Part shown: piece by piece, positions 5,739 through 11,741 of the stretch
Layout of the letters: each line of letters starts with the position of its first letter
How positions within the stretch are numbered: the stretch's first letter is position 1
Source of the DNA: a virus
Virus record (IMG/VR): IMGVR_UViG_3300023175_000115
Coordinates: 1 to 35,646 of that record
Length of the DNA stretch: 35,646 nt
Reading direction: 5' to 3' (one strand)
Position numbers and translations under genes: made by a program
The notes under the pieces: generated by a model
Told to the model about the DNA's origin: nothing
The model's input: only the letters and a program-made list of their open reading frames with translations
Database searches by the model: none

Positions 5739-6086
5739 ATGACAACAGAGTTTCAACATCAGCGAATTCAAGTGCCAACAGGCATTGAAACAAATGAAAA
5801 CGGTATCGTTGAGGCTGTGTGGGAAAGTCGTTTGGTGACCAGTTTGGAAGAATTGAAACAGGCCAATGCTGATATTAAGGCATTCCAGGAAAAGCATGGC
5901 GCTCGTAAGTTCAAGAACGCTACGAAGATCTTGGATAAGTTTGGATTGTCTGTAAAGGTGGCGAACACTGATCTTCCAGATGTGAAAGAACACAAACGGA
6001 ATCACCCGCACACCAAACCAAGAGCATTCATGGGCCCGAACTATGTTCCGGAAGACACTCATGATAATCATTTGGACAAGAAGTAA
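5739..6086 (+). CDS. Hypothetical protein (115 aa)
   Basis: The ATG follows GGAGGATAACAA, a different leader from its neighbours. This is the one gene in the left arm headed by a late-type TAAATA element within an inverted repeat rather than by TTGACA. The protein is soluble, basic at the C-terminus (His/Lys/Pro-rich from about residue 83) and helical in the middle. No family is recognised. The different promoter suggests expression later than its neighbours, or in two phases. Confidence 0.7.
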   Translation: MTTEFQHQRIQVPTGIETNENGIVEAVWESRLVTSLEELKQANADIKAFQEKHGARKFKNATKILDKFGLSVKVANTDLPDVKEHKRNHPHTKPRAFMGPNYVPEDTHDNHLDKK

Positions 6087-6105
6087 TTTTGGACAAAGTT
6101 TTTGG

Positions 6106-6134
6106 TTGACAGATTGGCCAAACTGTGCTATTAT
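6106..6134 (+). promoter_or_regulatory. sigma70-type promoter for the 6191 operon
   Basis: TTGACA (6106-6111), 17 bp, TATTAT (6129-6134). The spacer has TTGGCCAA instead of ACCGGT. Confidence 0.7.
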
Positions 6135-6140
6135 ATAATC

Positions 6141-6164
6141 ACAATGAGAGATCATTGTATTTTT
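6141..6164 (+). terminator. Leader hairpin followed by Ts (possible attenuator)
   Basis: ACAATGA (6141-6147), GAGA loop, TCATTGT (6152-6158), then ATTTTT. It sits between the promoter at 6106 and the start at 6191, so it could prematurely stop transcription or protect the 5' end. The stem is AT-rich, so the terminator call is tentative. Confidence 0.4.
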
Positions 6165-6190
6165 AATAACTCAAAATAGGAAAGGCAGTT

Positions 6191-6490
6191 ATGACAAACA
6201 AGACGTTCAAATATGCAGGTGTATCAACCAGCAATGGCAAAACTAAAATTAGGTTTGCAAACGATATCATGAGAATCAAAGTTCTGGATAAGAATGGTCA
6301 CGAAGGCGTGAACATCAAAGAACTTCCTACAGAGATGTTGAAAGGTGATGCTGTTAAGCACTTATCTTCAATCGGATTTGCAGGCGAAGATTCAAACATC
6401 AAAGCGGCTCTAGATAAAGCGGCTAAGAAGTATGGTGTAAGTCTTACACAACCTGCAGTTGAAACAGAATCAACTGTAAATGTTGCGTAA
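6191..6490 (+). CDS. Hypothetical early protein (99 aa)
   Basis: The ATG follows TAGGAAAGGCAGTT, a non-standard leader for this arm, downstream of the hairpin at 6141-6164. The product is a basic soluble protein starting MTNKTFKYAGVSTSNGKTKI, with helices in the C-terminal half (GEDSNIKAALDKAAKKYGVS). No family is identified. Its last 11 bases overlap the start of the 6480 gene. Confidence 0.7.
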   Translation: MTNKTFKYAGVSTSNGKTKIRFANDIMRIKVLDKNGHEGVNIKELPTEMLKGDAVKHLSSIGFAGEDSNIKAALDKAAKKYGVSLTQPAVETESTVNVA

Positions 6491-6707
6491 TTACATCACA
6501 GCACTTGTGGTAGTGGGGGCATTGATTGTCCCCACCCACGCTTATTCATTTGATTTGCTCACTGTAATTAAGAGGGCAATTCAAATCAATAACATCAACA
6601 ACAACCTCGATCGGTTGAACCTCCCACAGGAACTAGAAAAGATAGCCATAAAAACTGTGGAAAATTATCCTAAGCAAAGAGAAAGAAATAAGGTTGACAA
6701 TAGGTAA
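6480..6707 (+). CDS. Small exported protein with signal peptide (75 aa)
   Basis: The ATG at 6480 overlaps the previous gene by 11 bases. Residues 1-21 form a classic signal peptide (MLRNYITALVVVGALIVPTHA) with an Ala at the likely cleavage site. The mature part is about 54 residues, polar and Asn-rich, with an amphipathic helix. The C-terminal Lys-Val-Asp-Asn-Arg is encoded by the -35 box of the next promoter. Probably periplasmic. No family assigned. Confidence 0.65.
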   Translation: MLRNYITALVVVGALIVPTHAYSFDLLTVIKRAIQINNINNNLDRLNLPQELEKIAIKTVENYPKQRERNKVDNR

Positions 6708-6722
6708 AACCGGTGCTATAAT
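6694..6722 (+). promoter_or_regulatory. sigma70-type promoter inside the end of the 6480 gene
   Basis: TTGACA (6694-6699), 17 bp ending AACCGGTGC, TATAAT (6717-6722). It is closely similar to the promoter at 4846. Confidence 0.8.
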
Positions 6723-6756
6723 ATAAGAACAATTAAACAAAGCAAAGGAGCGAGCG

Positions 6757-7359
6757 ATGCCAAATTGGTGCAACAACACAATCAGGCTAACAGGGCCTAA
6801 AGAAAAGATCAAATCAATATTCGACAAAGCAAAAGAGTCGAATCAATTTCTACAACAACTACATCCTATGCCTGCAGAACTAGAAGGCACAACTTCACCA
6901 GCGCCTAAAGACGGAGAGCCACAACCGTTGGTAGATGGACACGACAACTGGTATGACTGGAGAGTTGACAACTGGGCAACCAAGTGGGATGTTGATATGG
7001 ACGGATTGGAACTTGTGGAGAACGATGACTCCGCAACCATCCAGGGTTGGTTCGATAGTGCATGGTCACCACCAACAGGTGCTTACGGGTATTTCCTAGC
7101 AAAGAATGAGGATTGCAGTATTCACTCTTACTTCTACGAAGGTGGTATGGACTTTGCAGGTGAATGGGATGACGGTTGTGATACAACGATCAATCCTAGC
7201 GAGTATAACGCGGACCAGATGGAAGATCCTAACGCTGGACTCATCTATGAACTCAACGAACACTTTGGTTTCTCGGATTGGGTGCGTGAGTATGAAGAAG
7301 AACAGAAAACAGATACAGAGAAGTTCATTGTAGACAAGGAGCCAGTCAATGTCGGATAA
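6757..7359 (+). CDS. Api92-like / DUF1281-type protein (200 aa)
   Basis: The ATG follows AAAGGAGCGAGCG. The N-terminal MPNWCNNTIRLTGP, the LHPMPAEL segment near residue 35, the YDWRVDNWATKWDV block near residues 66-79 and FDSAWSPPTGAY near residues 99-110 are hallmarks of the DUF1281/Api92-like family, which has a ferredoxin-like fold and is widespread in phages and plasmids without a known function. Length (200 aa) is normal for the family. The C-terminus is acidic. The next gene (7349) starts within the last codons of this one, so the two are coupled. Confidence 0.8.
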   Translation: MPNWCNNTIRLTGPKEKIKSIFDKAKESNQFLQQLHPMPAELEGTTSPAPKDGEPQPLVDGHDNWYDWRVDNWATKWDVDMDGLELVENDDSATIQGWFDSAWSPPTGAYGYFLAKNEDCSIHSYFYEGGMDFAGEWDDGCDTTINPSEYNADQMEDPNAGLIYELNEHFGFSDWVREYEEEQKTDTEKFIVDKEPVNVG

Positions 7360-7747
7360 CCTACCTAAGGATTTCAAAGACATGGAAGATGACGCAATCG
7401 TTGGAGAGGACAGTCGTTCTCTCCAACTGACCCACTATGTGTTGGCTGAGCGTTTGATGCAATGTGAATACGCTATCATCGCCAAAGAGATCGTAGAGCA
7501 ACCATGCAGTGACACGCTCATCTATATCTTAGAAGGCGGCCTCCGAGGCTACCACAAATGCACAGCAGGTGAACTGTGGAGTGAATGGAAGGATGGTGCC
7601 GAGGACAAGTGGTACGAGATGTATGAAGATGGCACCCTGCCATGGGAGGTCTTCGAAGACGATCCTATTCTCTCACTAGAAGAAGATGAGAATGGTGAAG
7701 TTGCAACCTACGGTAAGCGTTTGACTGATGCTTTTGGGCACGAATAA
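7349..7747 (+). CDS. Acidic hypothetical protein (132 aa)
   Basis: The ATG overlaps the end of the DUF1281-like gene by 11 bases, with a GGAGCCAGTCA binding site inside that gene. The protein is strongly acidic with many Glu/Asp/Trp residues and appears helical around residues 25-70. The C-terminus repeats short Glu/Asp clusters. No family is recognised. It is co-transcribed from the promoter at 6694. Confidence 0.75.
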   Translation: MSDNLPKDFKDMEDDAIVGEDSRSLQLTHYVLAERLMQCEYAIIAKEIVEQPCSDTLIYILEGGLRGYHKCTAGELWSEWKDGAEDKWYEMYEDGTLPWEVFEDDPILSLEEDENGEVATYGKRLTDAFGHE

Positions 7748-7753
7748 AAACGG

Positions 7754-7782
7754 TTGACAAAACCGGTATTGTCTGTTATACT
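7754..7782 (+). promoter_or_regulatory. sigma70-type promoter with ACCGGT
   Basis: TTGACA (7754-7759), 17 bp AAACCGGTATTGTCTGT, TATACT (7777-7782). The palindrome of the 4100 promoter is present with one mismatch pair. Confidence 0.8.
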
Positions 7783-7814
7783 GTAAGTATAAACAATAAA
7801 GAAAGCGAGGCAAT

Positions 7815-7973
7815 ATGAAGTTTGAATTTGATTACAGCAAAATGTCGGACGAAGAAGTAGTGATGACATATAACGCAGTGATGGCTAACGCTTACTTAGG
7901 TGACGAATGTGCGTTAGAAGATGAAATGGAAAAGCGTGGCTTAGACGCAGACAGTTTTAGCGGAGAGTACTAA
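7815..7973 (+). CDS. Small acidic hypothetical protein (52 aa)
   Basis: The ATG follows AAGCGAGGCAAT, the second binding-site type of this arm. The peptide is acidic, helical and Met-rich (MKFEFDYSKMSDEEVVMTYN). No family is recognised. Its TAA overlaps the ATG of the 7973 gene (TAATG). Confidence 0.7.
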   Translation: MKFEFDYSKMSDEEVVMTYNAVMANAYLGDECALEDEMEKRGLDADSFSGEY

Positions 7974-8188
7974 TGGCGACGAATTTGGAAAGCAGAACAC
8001 AGGGTGTAGCATTGACACGCTTTTGGGGCGGTGCAGAACGCGGAACCTGTGTGCAAGTTAATGCTCGAAAATGGCAAGGTCATGTGCAGTTGACACGCGA
8101 ACAAGCGGCTGAATTGGCACATGATTTGATGGCTTTTGCTGACGGTTTGGAAACTGAAGAGTGGTGCAGAGGCGCAGAAAAATATTAA
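7973..8188 (+). CDS. Small hypothetical protein (71 aa)
   Basis: The start overlaps the preceding stop by one base. The sequence opens MATNLESRTQGVALTRFWGG, then has strand-like WQGHVQLTREQAAELAHDLM, which suggests two strands packed on a helix. Phages carry many such small proteins of unknown function. It is coupled with the 52-aa gene. Confidence 0.7.
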   Translation: MATNLESRTQGVALTRFWGGAERGTCVQVNARKWQGHVQLTREQAAELAHDLMAFADGLETEEWCRGAEKY

Positions 8189-8207
8189 AAAAAGTTGAAA
8201 AAAATGG

Positions 8208-8235
8208 TTGACATTTTGGACAGCGATGCTATACT
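8208..8235 (+). promoter_or_regulatory. sigma70-type promoter for the 8268 operon
   Basis: TTGACA (8208-8213), 16 bp, TATACT (8230-8235). The 22 bases at 8225-8246 are identical to 730-751. No ACCGGT is present. Confidence 0.75.
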
Positions 8236-8267
8236 ATATGTATAGTAAGAAATAAGGAGCGAACAAT

Positions 8268-8603
8268 ATGAACACTTTTATCGTCACTACACAGGGTTTA
8301 GAAAACTACGGCGCACACGCAGAGAGCGGTAAGTTCTCCGATGGGCAGAACTATTGGAAGTTCAAGTCGGGCACTGACTACATGGTCACTGGCCTCGAGC
8401 GTCCTGCGGATGCTATGGCGTTCGTTGCCGCAATTGGCATCGAGAACGGCATTGGTTGGAAAGAGTTCCCAAGCCATGTGCAGACTCTTGAGGACTTCGA
8501 GAGTGAGTTCGATATGACCGATGAGTTCGATAAAGAGCACTTCGAGTTCAAGATGAAGTATATGCAGAAGGTCGACCCTCGAACCTACAAGAAGGCAGCC
8601 TAA
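8268..8603 (+). CDS. Hypothetical early protein (111 aa)
   Basis: The ATG follows AAGGAGCGAACAAT. The protein is soluble and acidic, with a VTTQGLENYGAHAESG N-terminus, an alanine-rich middle (about residues 45-60) and a Phe/Glu-rich helix near residues 70-95. No family is recognised. It shares one base of its stop with the 8603 start (TAATG). Confidence 0.75.
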   Translation: MNTFIVTTQGLENYGAHAESGKFSDGQNYWKFKSGTDYMVTGLERPADAMAFVAAIGIENGIGWKEFPSHVQTLEDFESEFDMTDEFDKEHFEFKMKYMQKVDPRTYKKAA

Positions 8604-8821
8604 TGGAGTATCGTGGATACACCTACGTGGAGGACCTGCAGGAGGAGGATGACAACCGTAAGATCTTCCACGAGATCGAGAGAGAGGATGGCTCCCGTGT
8701 TGAGTGGAGTCGAATCCCTCAGGAGTTCATCCAAATATCTCCATATCGATCAGCAACACGCGAAGAGTTCGAACGTGCTGTGGACCATGTATTTTTTATG
8801 GATTTAACGGTTGACAAGTAA
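8603..8821 (+). CDS. Small hypothetical protein (72 aa)
   Basis: The ATG overlaps the preceding stop. The protein is acidic, begins MEYRGYTYVEDLQEEDDNRK and contains the segment SRIPQEFIQISPYR. Its last residues, Val-Asp-Lys, and its stop lie in or beside the -35 box of the promoter at 8811-8838. No family is assigned. Confidence 0.7.
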   Translation: MEYRGYTYVEDLQEEDDNRKIFHEIEREDGSRVEWSRIPQEFIQISPYRSATREEFERAVDHVFFMDLTVDK

Positions 8822-8838
8822 GCATAAGATGCTATACT
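8811..8838 (+). promoter_or_regulatory. sigma70-type promoter inside the end of the 8603 gene
   Basis: TTGACA (8811-8816), 16 bp, TATACT (8833-8838). The -35 box encodes part of the upstream protein. Confidence 0.75.
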
Positions 8839-8862
8839 ATATAGATAATGAAGGAGCGAACA

Positions 8863-9093
8863 ATGTTAAAATTAGCGTATTGCGATAAGATTGCTGACAG
8901 CATTCAAAAGGCTTTAAAGCAAACTGATCCGGATGGTATAATTAAAGAAGTGAGCAAGATCGAATGGGACTTGCATCCAACAGAGGGTTATTTCATTTCA
9001 CCTAAGAAAATGATGACTGTGCATGACATGAACGGTAAGGCTTATGTTGTCACAATTGAAGAAGCACCAGTGCTTGATAAGGAGACGTTGTAA
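8863..9093 (+). CDS. Small hypothetical protein (76 aa)
   Basis: The ATG at 8863 is preceded by GAAGGAGCGAACA; the longer frame from 8848 would leave the binding site inside the gene. The product is a soluble alpha/beta peptide with a helical N-terminus (about residues 5-28) and a beta-rich second half (GYFISPKKMMTVHD, then KAYVVTIEEAP). No family is recognised. It is coupled to the acidic protein at 9093 (TAATG). Confidence 0.7.
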   Translation: MLKLAYCDKIADSIQKALKQTDPDGIIKEVSKIEWDLHPTEGYFISPKKMMTVHDMNGKAYVVTIEEAPVLDKETL

Positions 9094-9269
9094 TGATTGA
9101 TCCGTTTGAAAAGGTAAAGACGTTCGAAGACCTGATTGATGAAATCGAACAGAACGATACTTCAGATGATGTGTTCTCTGATATGGACAGCATTGAAGAA
9201 ATGCAGGACGAAGAATTTGGAGAATTTTCAGGCGTCGAAGGTATTGACAATTACGACGACTGGAATTAA
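9093..9269 (+). CDS. Very acidic small protein (58 aa)
   Basis: The ATG overlaps the preceding TAA. Of 58 residues, 22 are Asp or Glu and only two are Lys, with no Arg or His. The acidic residues are spread along a predicted helix in an i, i+3/4 manner over residues 12-50. Such composition is seen in DNA-mimic and anti-restriction proteins and in inhibitors of nucleic-acid enzymes, but no family is recognised. The last codons carry the -35 box of the promoter for the AAA ATPase gene. Confidence 0.7.
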   Translation: MIDPFEKVKTFEDLIDEIEQNDTSDDVFSDMDSIEEMQDEEFGEFSGVEGIDNYDDWN

Positions 9270-9272
9270 AAT
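9244..9272 (+). promoter_or_regulatory. Probable sigma70-type promoter for the AAA ATPase gene
   Basis: TTGACA (9244-9249), 17 bp, TAAAAT (9267-9272). It is wholly within or touching the end of the upstream gene, has no ACCGGT, and the -10 box is weaker than in its neighbours. Confidence 0.55.
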
Positions 9273-9302
9273 AATAATATAAACTGTTAACAAGGAGCGA
9301 AA

Positions 9303-10343
9303 ATGAAAACAGCACTAATTCAATTTAATGAGGGTACGTACAAGATCCGAGGCAACGACATGAGTGTGTCAGGTCTTAAGTTTCCTCTAATCCAACATTT
9401 CAAAGATGGCAAGAACGGCGCCTACGTCACAGTTGACGGCGCGGCACAGCCAGGCTTTCCAGAGCGTAGTATACGTATCAAAGTAGAGAGCCCACAGAGT
9501 TATGAAATCGTTGACAGCAACTTTGATCAGGTCAAGCAGGATGCATTAAAAGCAAGTGTCAAGGACACAGAAACTGATGAGCAGATCATGGAACGTATTG
9601 GTAAACGTTTTGAAATTCTAGACGAGATGACTCGTGCCAGTAAGGAAGGTAATGTACGTGCAATGATCGTAAGTGGCCCTCCAGGAGTCGGTAAGTCATA
9701 CGGTGTTGAACAGCAACTTGAAAAGGATTCACTGTTTGATGATGTATCAGGATCCAGGAGACGATATGAGATCGTTAAGGGTGCAATGTCAGCAATTGGA
9801 CTCTATGCTAAGTTGTTCAAGTACAGCGATCCAAAGAACGTAGTTGTGTTTGATGACTGTGACTCGATCCTACTAGATGACATCAGTCTGAACATTCTTA
9901 AGGCCGCACTGGACACTAGTAAGAAACGATACATTAGTTGGAACACTGATTCGCGTTTACTGCGTTCAGAAGGTATTCCAGATCGTTTTGAATTCAAAGG
10001 TTCAGCGATCTTTATTACAAACATCAAGTTTGAAAACGTGCGATCCAAGAAACTTAAAGATCACTTGGAAGCACTTGAATCACGTTGTCATTATGTTGAC
10101 CTAACAATTGACACAGAACGTGAGAAGATGTTGCGTATCAAGCAGATTGTGCGTGACGGTATGCTCGAAGAGTATGATATGCCTCAAGAGCGTAAAGACG
10201 ACGTGGTAGAGTTCATTGATGAGAACAGAACTCGACTACGTGAATTGAGTTTGCGAACAGTACTTAAATGTGCTGACCTCGCTAAAAGTTTCCCTTCAAA
10301 TTGGAGGGATTACGCGGCGACCACTGTGTTAAGAGCCTCTTAA
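9303..10343 (+). CDS. AAA-family ATPase (346 aa)
   Basis: The ATG follows CAAGGAGCGAAA. Residues 1-95 form an N-terminal substrate- or DNA-binding region; a Walker A motif GPPGVGKS lies at about residues 125-132 and Walker B VVFDDCDS at about 181-188. An Asn-bearing strand (AIFITNIKF, about 236-244) fits sensor 1, and residues after 270 form a helical lid with an arginine-rich end. This is the layout of single-domain AAA ATPases common in T4-like phages, often annotated only as ATPase. The role is unknown; protein remodelling or DNA-linked functions are possible. It is the only gene in the left arm with a clear enzymatic fold. Its stop codon lies in the first of two hairpins described separately. 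Confidence 0.8.
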   Translation: MKTALIQFNEGTYKIRGNDMSVSGLKFPLIQHFKDGKNGAYVTVDGAAQPGFPERSIRIKVESPQSYEIVDSNFDQVKQDALKASVKDTETDEQIMERIGKRFEILDEMTRASKEGNVRAMIVSGPPGVGKSYGVEQQLEKDSLFDDVSGSRRRYEIVKGAMSAIGLYAKLFKYSDPKNVVVFDDCDSILLDDISLNILKAALDTSKKRYISWNTDSRLLRSEGIPDRFEFKGSAIFITNIKFENVRSKKLKDHLEALESRCHYVDLTIDTEREKMLRIKQIVRDGMLEEYDMPQERKDDVVEFIDENRTRLRELSLRTVLKCADLAKSFPSNWRDYAATTVLRAS

Positions 10344-10427
10344 TCTCTTACCCTCGCTCAAAGGGGCTCAGTCGCGTTAACTTAGGGCAGTACTGGAATT
10401 CGCTCCTCTGGTACTGCCCTTCCTTTT
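10333..10427 (+). ncRNA. Tandem hairpins with loops complementary to the arm's Shine-Dalgarno boxes; second acts as terminator
   Basis: Hairpin I pairs GAGCCTCTT (10333-10341) with AAGGGGCTC (10361-10369); its 19-nt loop contains CTTACCCTCGCTC (10347-10359). Hairpin II pairs AGGGCAGTAC (10384-10393) with GTACTGCCCT (10411-10420) and is followed by TTCCTTTT, so it is also an intrinsic terminator; its 17-nt loop contains TTCGCTCCT (10399-10407), the exact reverse complement of AGGAGCGAA. That is the extended binding site of the AAA ATPase gene itself and six other genes, and 13 genes share the 8-base AGGAGCGA. Loop I is nearly complementary to the second binding-site type (GCGAGAGGTAA). A 3'-UTR-derived regulatory RNA is my inference; the pairing is directly visible. 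Confidence 0.6.
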
Positions 10428-10465
10428 GGCCACAAAATCAGTGACAAATTAATTGGAAAAACCGG

Positions 10466-10494
10466 TTGACAAACATCCAAAGTGAGCCTATAAT
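10466..10494 (+). promoter_or_regulatory. sigma70-type promoter, ACCGG abuts -35
   Basis: TTGACA (10466-10471), 17 bp, TATAAT (10489-10494). AAAACCGG directly precedes the -35 box, as at 713. Confidence 0.8.
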
Positions 10495-10527
10495 ATATGT
10501 ATAAGTTAAACAAAAGGAGCGAAACTT

Positions 10528-10869
10528 ATGACACAGGTAGCAGTAATTCATTCAGCATTTTCGGACAAGCACAATCCACACGTGGTAGCATTTGTAGAGG
10601 CTGGTGAGCGTACGGGCACTGAAGCATTGGAGTACGCATATCGCGTGACACAGAACATTGAGGGTTCATGGAGCAAGGGTCCTACATTTGAATGGGAAGG
10701 TGAAACACACACCAACCCAGACTTCAACCCAGACATCACAGTAATGGTTCCACTTACACTTACTCCGGAAGGCAAGGAGTACGGATTGCGTTCAACTTCA
10801 ATGGGCGACCAGATGCTGTTGGGCACAGACAAATATGAAGTAGCCGCATTTGGCTTTGACAAACTATAA
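10528..10869 (+). CDS. Hypothetical early protein (113 aa)
   Basis: The ATG follows AAAGGAGCGAAACTT. The protein is soluble and slightly acidic, with alternating strand-like segments (MTQVAVIHSAFS, then VVAFVEAGERTG) and a central Trp-Gly-rich loop. The C-terminus ends in a hydrophobic VAAFGFDKL. No family is recognised. The 10879 gene follows ten bases later with its own GGAGCGAAC site, so the two form an operon. Confidence 0.75.
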   Translation: MTQVAVIHSAFSDKHNPHVVAFVEAGERTGTEALEYAYRVTQNIEGSWSKGPTFEWEGETHTNPDFNPDITVMVPLTLTPEGKEYGLRSTSMGDQMLLGTDKYEVAAFGFDKL

Positions 10870-10878
10870 GGAGCGAAC

Positions 10879-11148
10879 GTGAAATTATCCAAAAAGAAAC
10901 TATTCAAAGCACTGGATCTATTCTTCAACACTGAAGCATATAGCACAGATGGATTGAATGCAAAGGGCATTGGTGATGAGACCTACGGTCGAGACAGTCG
11001 TATATACGTAGACACTAAAGGCAAACGAGGCGAATTGGAACGCTTCTTGCGTGGCTTAGGCTTTACTGTCAACACCAATTACAGCAAGGGCAGTGACTTC
11101 ACAGAAGTCTGTGTATCCTATTTCAAGGGCCGACACTGGGACGAATAA
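10879..11148 (+). CDS. Hypothetical protein with GTG start (89 aa)
   Basis: The GTG start is chosen because it stands three bases after AAGGAGCGAAC and begins a basic N-terminus typical of its neighbours (Lys-Leu-Ser-Lys-Lys-Lys). The rest is mixed alpha/beta, with Gly-rich turns and a C-terminal FKGRHWDE. No family is identified. It lies in an operon with the 10528 gene. Confidence 0.75.
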   Translation: MKLSKKKLFKALDLFFNTEAYSTDGLNAKGIGDETYGRDSRIYVDTKGKRGELERFLRGLGFTVNTNYSKGSDFTEVCVSYFKGRHWDE

Positions 11149-11152
11149 GGGG

Positions 11153-11181
11153 TTGACACAAACCCAAAGTGACTGTATTAT
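11153..11181 (+). promoter_or_regulatory. sigma70-type promoter for the 11214 gene
   Basis: TTGACA (11153-11158), 17 bp, TATTAT (11176-11181). The spacer has no ACCGGT but is similar to that of the 10466 promoter (CCAAAGTGA shared). Confidence 0.75.
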
Positions 11182-11213
11182 ATACTTACAAACTACAAAA
11201 CAAGGAGCGATAT

Positions 11214-11621
11214 ATGTTAAATTCAGCAACAGGTACAATGGCAACAGTAGCACAAGACATCAAGCAGTATACAGCAGATGACATACGTGCTATCAAAGCA
11301 GAAGCAGTAAGCGAAGCAAAGAAAGCAGTAGCCAAGTTCCTAGCAGAGTGGACAGAGAGCACAGGTGGCAATGAGTATGGTGAGCCTATGTATTGTGGCT
11401 TTGCTTGGACTAACATCTACAACATCAAAGGCAATACCAAACTAGGTAAAGCATTCAAAGCCGCTGGCATTGAAAAGGATTACAGTGGTGCGTATAGCAT
11501 TTGGGATCCTGCAGAGCACAGAGGACAGAGCATGGATGCTAAAGAAGTAGGTGCACAGGCTTGTGCAGATGTGTTCCGCAAGTATGGCTTTACTGCGTAT
11601 ATGGGTAGCAGAGCAGACTAA
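11214..11621 (+). CDS. Conserved phage hypothetical protein (135 aa)
   Basis: The ATG at 11214 follows CAAGGAGCGATAT; the longer frame begins inside the promoter. The first 60 residues form an alanine-rich helix with many Glu/Lys. The C-terminal half contains YCGFAWTNIYNIKGNTK and AYSIWDP, a pattern I associate with a family of phage proteins of unknown function that have a small alpha/beta fold. It is the last gene of the early arm and is followed by a strong terminator. Confidence 0.75.
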   Translation: MLNSATGTMATVAQDIKQYTADDIRAIKAEAVSEAKKAVAKFLAEWTESTGGNEYGEPMYCGFAWTNIYNIKGNTKLGKAFKAAGIEKDYSGAYSIWDPAEHRGQSMDAKEVGAQACADVFRKYGFTAYMGSRAD

Positions 11622-11624
11622 TCG

Positions 11625-11679
11625 CAAACGGTTCGCGAACGTTTGGAAATGAGCGGCAGAGATGTCGCTCATTTTTTTT
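11625..11679 (+). terminator. Intrinsic terminator closing the early arm
   Basis: AAATGAGCG (11647-11655) pairs with CGCTCATTT (11666-11674), followed by eight Ts to 11679. Just before it, CAAACG (11625-11630) and CGTTTG (11640-11645) make a second hairpin containing the palindrome GTTCGCGAAC. Both lie after the 11214 gene and mark the end of the plus-strand early block. Confidence 0.8.
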
Positions 11680-11741
11680 GGCTGAAGAATCTTTTTTGAA
11701 AATAAAAAAGGCGAGGGGCTTTATATATAAAACCATGGTGA

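Noticed and set aside
6905-7186. Minus-strand frames inside the DUF1281-like gene
   Set aside because: They mirror the codon pattern of the recognised plus-strand gene and have no leader or promoter.
319-11181. Regularly repeated promoter and leader sequences as a CRISPR-like array
   Set aside because: The repeats are separated by coding genes of different length, and each is a complete promoter with ribosome site.
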